Source: Auanema rhodensis
Taxonomy: Eukaryota > Nematoda > Chromadorea > Rhabditida > Rhabditidae
Assembly: GCA_964057225.1 (NCBI GenBank)
Contig: OZ059897.1
Span: forward strand, 15,190,001-15,254,000
Direction of reading: 5' to 3'
DNA length: 64,000 bases
Numbering within the stretch: the first letter of the stretch is position 1; the number at the start of each line of letters is the position of its first letter. The position numbers and the translations under genes are program-made. The notes under the pieces are model-generated. The model saw nothing but the letters and a program-made list of their open reading frames with translations. It was not told where the DNA came from and did not search any database. Positions 1-12,311 of the stretch are shown piece by piece.

Positions 1-3000
1 TTTTTGAGAAAAGCGTTCATTCACGGGGCACAACGTGACTACAGCCTGAACTTTTTTGTGAACAAATCTTGTGGATGGTCTCGGTATAAACCCCATTTCC
101 GGAAAAGGCAGAAGTCTTAGCCAAATCTCACTAGGAATTTCAGATTCTACACATCTGAATACTCAACCTCAAACTATTTTTATTAGATTTTAGTGAATGA
201 TTTTTGAGAAAAGCGTTCATTCACGGGGCACAACGTGACTACAGCCTGAACTTTTTTGTGAACAAATCTTGTGGATGGTCTCGGTATGAACCTCATTTCC
301 GGAAAAGGCAGAAGTCTTAGCCAAATCTCACTAGGAATTTCAGATTCTACACATCTGAATACTCAACCTCAAACTATTTTTATTAGATTTTAGTGAATGA
401 TTTTTGAGAAAAGCGTTCATTCACGGGGCACAACGTGACTACAGCCTGAACTTTTTTGTGAACAAATCTTGTGGATGGTCTCGGTATGAACCTCATTTCC
501 GGAAAAGGCAGAAGTCTTAGCCAAATCTCACTAGGAATTTCAGATTCTACACATCTGAATACTCAACCTCAAACTATTTTTATTAGATTTTAGTGAATGA
601 TTTTTGAGAAAAGCGTTCATTCACCGGGCACAACGTGACTACAGCCTGAACTTTTTTGTGAACAAATCTTGTGGATGGTCTCGGTATGAACCTCATTTCC
701 GGAAAAGGCAGAAGTCTTAGCCAAATCTCACTAGGAATTTCAGATTCTACACATCTGAATACTCAACCTCAAACTATTTTTATTAGATTTTAGTGAATGA
801 TTTTTGAGAAAAGCGTTCATTCACCGGGCACAACGTGACTACAGCCTGAACTTTTTTGTGAACAAATCTTGTGGATGGTCTCGGTATGAACCTCATTTCC
901 GGAAAAGGCAGAAGTCTTAGCCAAATCTCACTAGGAATTTCAGATTCTACACATCTGAATACCCAACCTCAAACTATTTTTATTAGATTTTAGTGAATAA
1001 TTTTTGAGAAAAGCGTTCATTCACCGGGCACAACGTGACTACAGCCTGAACTTTTTTGTGAACAAATCTTGTGGATGGTCTCGGTATAAACCCCTTTTCC
1101 GGAAAAGGCAGAAGTCTTAGCCAAATCTCACTAAGAATTTCAGATTCTACACATCTGAATACCCAACCTCAAACTATTTTTATTAGATTTTAGTGAATGA
1201 TTTTTGAGAAAAGCGTTCATTCACGGGGCACAACGTGACTACAGCCTGAACTTTTTTGTGAACAAATCTTGTGGATGGTCTCGGTATGAACCTCATTTCC
1301 GGAAAAGGCAGAAGTCTTAGCCAAATCTCACTAGGAATTTCAGATTCTACACATCTGAATACCCAACCTCAAACTATTTTTATTAGATTTTAGTGAATGA
1401 TTTTTGAGAAAAGCGTTCATTCACGGGGCACAACGTGACTACAGCCTGAACTTTTTTGTGAACAAATCTTGTGGATGGTCTCGGTATAAACCCCTTTTCC
1501 GGAAAAGGCAGAAGTCTTAGCCAAATCTCACTAGGAATTTCAGATTCTACACATCTGAATACCCAACCTCAAACTATTTTTATTAGATTTTAGTGAATGA
1601 TTTTTGAGAAAAGCGTTCATTCACGGGGCACAACGTGACTACAGCCTGAACTTTTTTGTGAACAAATCTTGTGGATGGTCTCGGTATGAACCTCATTTCC
1701 GGAAAAGGCAGAAGTCTTAGCCAAACCTCACTAGGAATTTCAGATTCTACACATCTGAATACTCAACCTCAAACTATTTTTAATTGATTTTAAAAAATGA
1801 TTTTTGAGAAAAGCGTTCATTCACGGGGCACAACGTGACTACAGCCTGAACTTTTTTGTGAACAAATCTTGTGGATGGTCTCGGTATGAACCTCATTTCC
1901 GGAAAAGGCAGAAGTCTTAGCCAAATCTCACTAGGAATTTCAGATTCTACACATCTGAATACCCAACCTCAAACTATTTTTATTAGATTTTAGTGAATGA
2001 TTTTTGAGAAAAGCGTTCATTCACGGGGCACAACGTGACTACAGCCTGAACTTTTTTGTGAACAAATCTTGTGGATGGTCTCGGTATGAACCTCATTTCC
2101 GGAAAAGGCAGAAGTCTTAGCCAAATCTCACTAGGAATTTCAGATTCTACACATCTGAATACTCAACCTCAAACTATTTTTATTAGATTTTAGTGAATGA
2201 TTTTTGAGAAAAGCGTTCATTCACCGGGCACAACGTGACTACAGCCTGAACTTTTTTGTGAACAAATCTTGTGGATGGTCTCGGTATGAACCTCATTTCC
2301 GGAAAAGGCAGAAGTCTTAGCCAAATCTCACTAGGAATTTCAGATTCTACACATCTGAATACTCAACCTCAAACTATTTTTATTAGATTTTAGTGAATGA
2401 TTTTTGAGAAAAGCGTTCATTCACCGGGCACAACGTGACTACAGCCTGAACTTTTTTGTGAACAAATCTTGTGGATGGTCTCGGTATGAACCTCATTTCC
2501 GGAAAAGGCAGAAGTCTTAGCCAAATCTCACTAGGAATTTCAGATTCTACACATCTGAATACCCAACCTCAAACTATTTTTATTAGATTTTAGTGAATAA
2601 TTTTTGAGAAAAGCGTTCATTCACCGGGCACAACGTGACTACAGCCTGAACTTTTTTGTGAACAAATCTTGTGGATGGTCTCGGTATAAACCCCTTTTCC
2701 GGAAAAGGCAGAAGTCTTAGCCAAATCTCACTAAGAATTTCAGATTCTACACATCTGAATACCCAACCTCAAACTATTTTTATTAGATTTTAGTGAATGA
2801 TTTTTGAGAAAAGCGTTCATTCACGGGGCACAACGTGACTACAGCCTGAACTTTTTTGTGAACAAATCTTGTGGATGGTCTCGGTATGAACCTCATTTCC
2901 GGAAAAGGCAGAAGTCTTAGCCAAATCTCACTAGGAATTTCAGATTCTACACATCTGAATACCCAACCTCAAACTATTTTTATTAGATTTTAGTGAATGA

Positions 3001-6000
3001 TTTTTGAGAAAAGCGTTCATTCACGGGGCACAACGTGACTACAGCCTGAACTTTTTTGTGAACAAATCTTGTGGATGGTCTCGGTATAAACCCCTTTTCC
3101 GGAAAAGGCAGAAGTCTTAGCCAAATCTCACTAGGAATTTCAGATTCTACACATCTGAATACCCAACCTCAAACTATTTTTATTAGATTTTAGTGAATGA
3201 TTTTTGAGAAAAGCGTTCATTCACGGGGCACAACGTGACTACAGCCTGAACTTTTTTGTGAACAAATCTTGTGGATGGTCTCGGTATGAACCTCATTTCC
3301 GGAAAAGGCAGAAGTCTTAGCCAAATCTCACTAGGAATTTCAGATTCTACACATCTGAATACCCAACCTCAAACTATTTTTATTAGATTTTAGTGAATGA
3401 TTTTTGAGAAAAGCGTTCATTCACGGGGCACAACGTGACTACAGCCTGAACTTTTTTGTGAACAAATCTTGTGGATGGTCTCGGTATGAACCTCATTTCC
3501 GGAAAAGGCAGAAGTCTTAGCCAAACCTCACTAGGAATTTCAGATTCTACACATCTGAATACTCAACCTCAAACTATTTTTAATTGATTTTAAAAAATGA
3601 TTTTTGAGAAAAGCGTTCATTCACGGGGCACAACGTGACTACAGCCTGAACTTTTTTGTGAACAAATCTTGTGGATGGTCTCGGTATGAACCTCATTTCC
3701 GGAAAAGGCAGAAGTCTTAGCCAAATCTCACTAGGAATTTCAGATTCTACACATCTGAATACCCAACCTCAAACTATTTTTATTAGATTTTAGTGAATGA
3801 TTTTTGAGAAAAGCGTTCATTCACGGGGCACAACGTGACTACAGCCTGAACTTTTTTGTGAACAAATCTTGTGGATGGTCTCGGTATAAACCCCATTTCC
3901 GGAAAAAGCAGAAGTCTTAGCCAAATCTCACTAGGAATTTCAGATTCTACACATCTGAATACCCAACCTCAATCTATTTTTATTAGATTTTAGTGAATGA
4001 TTTTTGAGAAAAGCGTTCATTCACGGGGCACAACGTGACTACAGCCTGAACTTTTTTGTGAACAAATCTTGTGGATGGTCTCGGTATAAACCCCATTTCC
4101 GGAAAAAGCAGAAGTCTTAGCCAAATCTCACTAGGAATTTCAGATTCTACACATCTGAATACTCAACCTCAAACTATTTTTATTAGATTTTAGTGAATGA
4201 TTTTTGAGAAAAGCGTTCATTCATGGGGCACAACGTGACTACAGCCTGAACTTTTTTGTGAACAAATCTTGTGGATGGTCTCGGTATAAACCCCATTTCC
4301 GGAAAAAGCAGAAGTCTTAGCCAAATCTCACTAGGAATTTCAGATTCTACACATCTGAATACCCAACCTCAAACTATTTTTATTAGATTTTAGTGAATGA
4401 TTTTTGAGAAAAGCGTTCATTCACGGGGCACAACGTGACTACAGCCTGAACTTTTTTGTGAACAAATCTTGTGGATGGTCTCGGTATAAACCCCATTTCC
4501 GGAAAAAGCAGAAGTCTTAGCCAAATCTCACTAGGAATTTCAGATTCTACACATCTGAATACCCAACCTCAAACTATTTTTATTAGATTTTAGTGAATGA
4601 TTTTTGAGAAAAGCGTTCATTCACGGGGCACAACGTGACTACAGCCTGAACTTTTTTGTGAACAAATCTTGTGGATGGTCTCGGTATGAACCTCATTTCC
4701 GGAAAAGGCAGAAGTCTTAGCCAAATCTCACTAGGAATTTCAGATTCTACACATCTGAATACCCAACCTCAAACTATTTTTATTAGATTTTAGTGAATGA
4801 TTTTTGAGAAAAGCGTTCATTCACGGGGCACAACGTGACTACAGCCTGAACTTTTTTGTGAACAAATCTTGTGGATGGTCTCGGTATGAACCTCATTTCC
4901 GGAAAAGGCAGAAGTCTTAGCCAAATCTCACTAGGAATTTCAGATTCTACACATCTGAATACTCAACCTCAAATTATTTTTATTAGATTTTAGTGAATGA
5001 TTTTTGAGAAAAGCGTTCATTCACGGGGCACAACGTGACTACAGCCTGAACTTTTTTGTGAACAAATCTTATGGATGGTCTCGGTATGAACCTCATTTCC
5101 GGAAAAGGCAGAAGTCTTAGCCAAATCTCACTAGGAATTTCAGATTCTACACATCTGAATACCCAACCTCAAACTATTTTTATTAGATTTTAGTGAATGA
5201 TTTTTGAGAAAAGCGTTCATTCACGGGGCACAACGTGACTACAGCCTGAACTTTTTTGTGAACAAATCTTGTGGATGGTCTCGGTATGAACCTCATTTCC
5301 GGAAAAGGCAGAAGTCTTAGCCAAATCTCACTAGGAATTTCAGATTCTACACATCTGAATACCCAACCTCAAACTATTTTTATTAGATTTTAGTGAATGA
5401 TTTTTGAGAAAAGCGTTCATTCACGGGGCACAACGTGACTACAGCCTGAACTTTTTTGTGAACAAATCTTGTGGATGGTCTCGGTATGAACCTCATTTCC
5501 GGAAAAGGCAGAAGTCTTAGCCAAATCTCACTAGGAATTTCAGATTCTACACATCTGAATACTCAACCTCAAATTATTTTTATTAGATTTTAGTGAATGA
5601 TTTTTGAGAAAAGCGTTCATTCACGGGGCACAACGTGACTACAGCCTGAACTTTTTTGTGAACAAATCTTATGGATGGTCTCGGTATGAACCTCATTTCC
5701 GGAAAAGGCAGAAGTCTTAGCCAAATCTCACTAGGAATTTCAGATTCTACACATCTGAATACCCAACCTCAAACTATTTTTATTAGATTTTAGTGAATGA
5801 TTTTTGAGAAAAGCGTTCATTCACGGGGCACAACGTGACTACAGCCTGAACTTTTTTGTGAACAAATCTTGTGGATGGTCTCGGTATGAACCTCATTTCC
5901 GGAAAAGGCAGAAGTCTTAGCCAAACCTCACTAGGAATTTCAGATTCTACACATCTGAATACTCAACCTCAAACTATTTTTATTAGATTTTAGTGAATGA

Positions 6001-9000
6001 TTTTTGAGAAAAGCGTTCATTCACGGGGCACAACGTGACTACAGCCTGAACTTTTTTGTGAACAAATCTTGTGGATGGTCTCGGTATGAACCTCATTTCC
6101 GGAAAAGGCAGAAGTCTTAGCCAAATCTCACTAGGAATTTCAGATTCTACACATCTGAATACCCAACCTCAAACTATTTTTATTAGATTTTAGTGAATGA
6201 TTTTTGAGAAAAGCGTTCATTCACGGGGCACAACGTGACTACAGCCTGAACTTTTTTGTGAACAAATCTTGTGGATGGTCTCGGTATAAACCCCTTTTCC
6301 GGAAAAGGCAGAAGTCTTAGCCAAATCTCACTAGGAATTTCAGATTCTACACATCTGAATACCCAACCTCAAACTATTTTTATTAGATTTTGGTGAATGA
6401 TTTTTGAGAAAAGCGTTCATTCACCGGGCACAACGTGACTACAGCCTGAACTTTTTTGTGAACAAATCTTGTGGATGGTCTCGGTATAAACCCCTTTTCC
6501 GGAAAAGGCAGAAGTCTTAGCCAAATCTCACTAGGAATTTCAGATTCTACACATCTGAATACTCAACCTCAAACTATTTTTATTAGATTTTAGTAAATGA
6601 TTTTTGAGAAAAGCGTTCATTCACGGGGCACAACGTGACTACAGCCTGAACTTTTTTGTGAACAAATCTTGTGGATGGTCTCGGTATAAACCCCTTTTCC
6701 GGAAAAGGCAGAAGTCTTAGCCAAATCTCACTAGGAATTTCAGATTCTACACATCTGAATACCCAACCTCAAACTATTTTTATTAGATTTTAGTGAATGA
6801 TTTTTGAGAAAAGCGTTCATTCACGGGGCACAACGTGACTACAGCCTGAACTTTTTTGTGAACAAATCTTGTGGATGGTCTCGGTATGAACCTCATTTCC
6901 GGAAAAGGCAGAAGTCTTAGCCAAATCTCACTAGGAATTTCAGATTCTACACATCTGAATACCCAACCTCAAACTATTTTTATTAGATTTTAGTGAATGA
7001 TTTTTGAGAAAAGCGTTCATTCACGGGGCACAACGTGACTACAGCCTGAACTTTTTTGTGAACAAATCTTGTGGATGGTCTCGGTATAAACCCCTTTTCC
7101 GGAAAAGGCAGAAGTCTTAGCCAAATCTCACTAGGAATTTCAGATTCTACACATCTGAATACCCAACCTCAAACTATTTTTATTAGATTTTAGTGAATGA
7201 TTTTTGAGAAAAGCGTTCATTCACGGGGCACAACGTGACTACAGCCTGAACTTTTTTGTGAACAAATCTTGTGGATGGTCTCGGTATGAACCTCATTTCC
7301 GGAAAAGGCAGAAGTCTTAGCCAAATCTCACTAGGAATTTCAGATTCTACACATCTGAATACTCAACCTCAAATTATTTTTATTAGATTTTAGTGAATGA
7401 TTTTTGAGAAAAGCGTTCATTCACGGGGCACAACGTGACTACAGCCTGAACTTTTTTGTGAACAAATCTTATGGATGGTCTCGGTATGAACCTCATTTCC
7501 GGAAAAGGCAGAAGTCTTAGCCAAATCTCACTAGGAATTTCAGATTCTACACATCTGAATACCCAACCTCAAACTATTTTTATTAGATTTTAGTGAATGA
7601 TTTTTGAGAAAAGCGTTCATTCACGGGGCACAACGTGACTACAGCCTGAACTTTTTTGTGAACAAATCTTGTGGATGGTCTCGGTATGAACCTCATTTCC
7701 GGAAAAGGCAGAAGTCTTAGCCAAATCTCACTAGGAATTTCAGATTCTACACATCTGAATACCCAACCTCAAACTATTTTTATTAGATTTTAGTGAATGA
7801 TTTTTGAGAAAAGCGTTCATTCACGGGGCACAACGTGACTACAGCCTGAACTTTTTTGTGAACAAATCTTGTGGATGGTCTCGGTATAAACCCCTTTTCC
7901 GGAAAAGGCAGAAGTCTTAGCCAAATCTCAATAGGAATTTCAGATTCTACACATCTGAATACCCAACCTCAAACTATTTTTATTAGATTTTAGTGAATGA
8001 TTTTTGAGAAAAGCGTTCATTCACCGGGCACAACGTGACTACAGCCTGAACTTTTTTGTGAACAAATCTTGTGGATGGTCTCGGTATGAACCTCATTTCC
8101 GGAAAAGGAAGAAGTCTTAGCCAAATCTCACTAGGAATTTCAGATTCTACACATCTGAATACCCAACCTCAAACTATTTTTATTAGATTTTAGTGAATGA
8201 TTTTTGAGAAAAGCGTTCATTCACGGGGCACAACGTGACTACAGCCTGAACTTTTTTGTGAACAAATCTTGTGGATGGTCTCGGTATAAACCCCTTTTCC
8301 GGAAAAGGCAGAAGTCTTAGCCAAATCTCAATAGGAATTTCAGATTCTACACATCTGAATACCCAACCTCAAACTATTTTTATTAGATTTTAGTGAATGA
8401 TTTTTGAGAAAAGCGTTCATTCACGGGGCACAACGTGACTACAGCCTGAACTTTTTTGTGAACAAATCTTGTGGATGGTCTCGGTATAAACCCCTTTTCC
8501 GGAAAAGGCAGAAGTCTTAGCCAAATCTCACTAGGAATTTCAGATTCTACACATCTGAATACTCAACCTCAAACTATTTTTATTAGATTTTAGTGAATGA
8601 TTTTTGAGAAAAGCGTTCATTCACCGGGCACAACGTGACTACAGCCTGAACTTTTTTGTGAACAAATCTTGTGGATGGTCTCGGTATGAACCTCATTTCC
8701 GGAAAAGGCAGAAGTCTTAGCCAAATCTCACTAGGAATTTCAGATTCTACACATCTGAATACTCAACCTCAAACTATTTTTATTAGATTTTAGTGAATGA
8801 TTTTTGAGAAAAGCGTTCATTCACGGGGCACAACGTGACTACAGCCTGAACTTTTTTGTGAACAAATCTTGTGGATGGTCTCGGTATGAACCTCATTTCC
8901 GGAAAAGGCAGAAGTCTTAGCCGAATCTCACTAGGAATTTCAGATTCTACACATCTGAATACCCAACCTCAAACTATTTTTATTAGATTTTAGTAAATGA

Positions 9001-9746
9001 TTTTTGAGAAAAGCGTTCATTCACGGGGCACAACGTGACTACAGCCTGAACTTTTTTGTGAACAAATCTTGTGGATGGTCTCGGTATGAACCTCATTTCC
9101 GGAAAAGGCAGAAGTCTTAGCCAAATCTCACTAGGAATTTCAGATTCTACACATCTGAATACTCAACCTCAAACTATTTTTATTAGATTTTAGTGAATGA
9201 TTTTTGAGAAAAGCGTTCATTCACGGGGCACAACGTGACTACAGCCTGAACTTTTTTGTGAACAAATCTTGTGGATGGTCTCGGTATGAACCTCATTTCC
9301 GGAAAAGGCAGAAGTCTTAGCCAAATCTCACTAGGAATTTCAGATTCTACACATCTGAATACCCAACCTCAAACTATTTTTATTAGATTTTAGTGAATGA
9401 TTTTTGAGAAAAGCGTTCATTCACGGGGCACAACGTGACTACAGCCTGAACTTTTTTGTGAACAAATCTTGTGGATGGTCTCGGTATGAACCTCATTTCC
9501 GGAAAAGGCAGAAGTCTTAGCCAAATCTCACTAGGAATTTCAGATTCTACACATCTGAATACCCAACCTCAAACTATTTTTATTAGATTTTAGTAAATGA
9601 TTTTTGAGAAAAGCGTTCATTCACCGGGCACAACGTGACTACAGCCTGAACTTTTTTGTGAACAAATCTTGTGGATGGTCTCGGTATGAACCTCATTTCC
9701 GGAAAAGGCAGAAGTCTTAGCCAAATCTCACTAGGAATTTCAGATT
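1..9746. repeat. 200-bp tandem satellite array (48 full units + partial)
   Basis: A head-to-tail array with a period of exactly 200 bp: the block starting TTTTTGAGAAAAGCG recurs at 1, 201, 401 and so on to 9601, then breaks inside a unit at about 9746. I noticed no indels. Units differ by a few recurring substitutions: TCACGGGGC or TCACCGGGC, GGTATAAACCCC or GGTATGAACCTC, ACTCAACC or ACCCAACC. Variant units recur at multi-unit distances, so blocks of units were copied together. Each unit boundary carries an inverted repeat, GTGAATGA / TCATTCAC. No unit has a convincing reading frame. The array runs off the left edge, so its full length is unknown. Confidence 0.98.
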
Positions 9747-9754
9747 TCTTATCT

Positions 9755-12020
9755 TAACCGTTTAAAACCACTCAGATGAGCAGATTACAAAAGCTTTCCG
9801 TTGCCGGCTAGCTCGCGGTCATCAACTTCCGAAGAAATTCTTCACGCTCGCAACCTGCTCATTACCCTTTCACCGCGGTCAACATGTGTCGAAGTTTAAA
9901 AGGGAATGTGAAATACAAACTACAGAAATGATTCTGTGTAGTATGATTTCAAAGATTCACTGTTATCTCTGAACTAAAGGAATTGGCTCGCCGTATTTGG
10001 TATGGGATGTATACGCTGCTATACAGCCTGATGTAGCCTGACAGAGCTGGAAGTAGCATGGGGAGTGATGCAAGAAGGTCGAAGAAGTGAATTCCAGTTG
10101 AAACTCTTTCAGTTTCCTTGATGATTAACCGATTAAAACCACTCAGATGAGCAGATTACAAAAGCTTTCCGTTGCCGGCTAGCTCGCGGTCATCAACTTC
10201 CGAAGAAGTTCTTCACGCTCGCAACCTGCTCATTACCCTTTCACCGCGGTCAACATGTGTCGAAGTTTAAAAGGGAATGTGAAATACAAACTACAGAAAT
10301 GATTCTGTGTAGTATAATTTCAAAGATTCACTGTAATCTCTGAACTAAAGGAATTGGCTCGCCGTATTTGGTATGGGATGTATACGCTGCCATACAGCCT
10401 GATGTAGCCTGACAGAGCCGTAAGCAGCATGGGGAGTGATGCAAGAAGGTCGAAGAAGTGAATTCCAGTTGAAACTCTTTCAGTTTCCTTGATGATTAAC
10501 CGATTAAAACCACTCAGATGAGCAGATTACAAAAGCTTTCCGTTGCCGGCTAGCTCGCGGTCATCAACTTCCGAAGAAGTTCTTCACGCTCGCAACCTGC
10601 TCATTACCCTTTCACCGCGGTCAACATGTGTCGAAGTTTAAAAGGGAATGTGAAATACAAACTACAGAAATGATTCTGTGTAGTATGATTTCAAAGATTC
10701 ACTGTAATCTCTGAACTAAAGGAATTGGCTCGCCGTATTTGGTATGGGATGTATACGTTGCCATACAGCCTGATGTAGCCTGACAGAGCCGTAAGCAGCA
10801 TGGGGAGTGATGCAAGAAGGTCGAAGAAGTGAATTCCAGTTGAAACTCTTTCAGTTTCCTTGATGATTAACCGATTAAAACCACTCAGATGAGCAGATTA
10901 CAAAAGCTTTCCGTTGCCGGCTAGCTCGCGGTCATCAACTTCCGAAGAAGTTCTTCACGCTCGCAACCTGCTCATTACCCTTTCACCGCGGTCAACATGT
11001 GTCGAAGTTTAAAAGGGAATGTGAAATACAAACTACAGAAATGATTCTGTGTAGTATGATTTCAAAGATTCACTGTAATCTCTGAACTAAAGGAATTGGC
11101 TCGCCGTATTTGGTATGGGATGTATACGTTGCCATACAGCCTGATGTAGCCTAACAGAGCCGTAAGCAGCATGGGGAGTGATGCAAGAAGGTCGAAGAAG
11201 TGAATTCCAGTTGAAACTCTTTCAGTTTCCTTGATGATTAACCGATTAAAACCACTCAGATGAGCAGATTACAAAAGCTTTCCGTTGCCGGCTAGCTCGC
11301 GGTCATCAACTTCCGAAGAAGTTCTTCACGCTCGCAACCTGCTCATTACCCTTTCACCGCGGTCAACATGTGTCGAAGTTTAAAAGGGAATGTGAAATAC
11401 AAACTACAGAAATGATTCTGTGTAGTATGATTTCAAAGATTCACTGTAATCTCTGAACTAAAGGAATTGGCTCGCCGTATTTGGTATGGGATGTATACGC
11501 TGCCATACAGCCTGATGTAGCCTGACAGAGCCGTAAGCAGCATGGGGAGTGATGCAAGAAGGTCGAAGAAGTGAATTCCAGTTGAAACTCTTTCAGTTTC
11601 CTTGATGATTAACCGATTAAAACCACTCAGATGAGCAGATTACAAAAGCTTTCCGTTGCCGGCTAGCTCGCGGTCATCAACTTCCGAAGAAGTTCTTCAC
11701 GCTCGCAACCTGCTCATTACCCTTTCACCGCGGTCAACATGTGTCGAAGTTTAAAAGGGAATGTGAAATACAAACTACAGAAATGATTCTGTGTAGTATG
11801 ATTTCAAAGATTCACTGTAATCTCTGAACTAAAGGAATTGGCTCGCCGTATTTGGTATGGGATGTATACGTTGCCATACAGCCTGATGTAGCCTAACAGA
11901 GCCGTAAGCAGCATGGGGAGTGATGCAAGAAGGTCGAAGAAGTGAAGTCCAGTTGAAACTCTTTCAGTTTCCTTGATGATTAACCGATTAAAACCACTCA
12001 GATGAGCAGATTACAAAAGC
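9755..12020. repeat. 371-bp tandem satellite array (6 units + partial)
   Basis: A second tandem repeat, unrelated in sequence to the first array. The anchor CTCAGATGAG recurs at 9771, 10142, 10513, 10884, 11255, 11626 and 11997, always 371 bp apart. Units are nearly identical with a few substitutions, such as the GCTATACAGCC, GCCATACAGCC and TTGCCATACAG versions. It is more GC-rich than its surroundings (GCCGGCTAGCTCGCGG) and includes the short palindrome GAAGAAGTTCTTC. It abuts the 200-bp array directly and ends within a partial unit at about 12020. No protein or RNA gene was recognised in the unit. Confidence 0.97.
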
Positions 12021-12311
12021 CTTCATTCACTATATTGTTTTCCGTATTCTTTTGTCAGTTGATTATAATACAATATACCAATGGGAATAACTGTAGATAT
12101 TCATTAGAAAATAAGTATAAACTTCGATCACAATATTTTTAGAAATTTAGTATTTCAGTTTACTTAAAGTAGTGAAGAATAACTTGATAGGAATGTTTGT
12201 GAGAAAGTGCATACGAAGATAAGCAAAGACTAGAATTAAGCGACTTTTACAAGCACGTATGGCCATTTGGCACACCTTTTTTTGGATAACATCGTATATA
12301 CAGAATAAAGG
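12021..12311. other. AT-rich spacer between satellite and SNX14
   Basis: About 290 bp of AT-rich sequence between the 371-bp array and the SNX14 stop codon. It probably holds the SNX14 3' UTR. The first 16 nt resemble part of the 200-bp satellite (AAAAGC-TTCATTCAC). Nothing else was recognised. Confidence 0.5.

Noticed and set aside
9830-11700. GAAGAAGTTCTTC in the 371-bp unit as a heat-shock element
   Set aside because: The GAA and TTC blocks are spaced by one base, not the two of a true element; it is a short chance palindrome.
1-12020. Regular repeats as a possible CRISPR array
   Set aside because: The whole 200-bp and 371-bp units are repeated with no variable spacers, and the genes nearby are eukaryotic.
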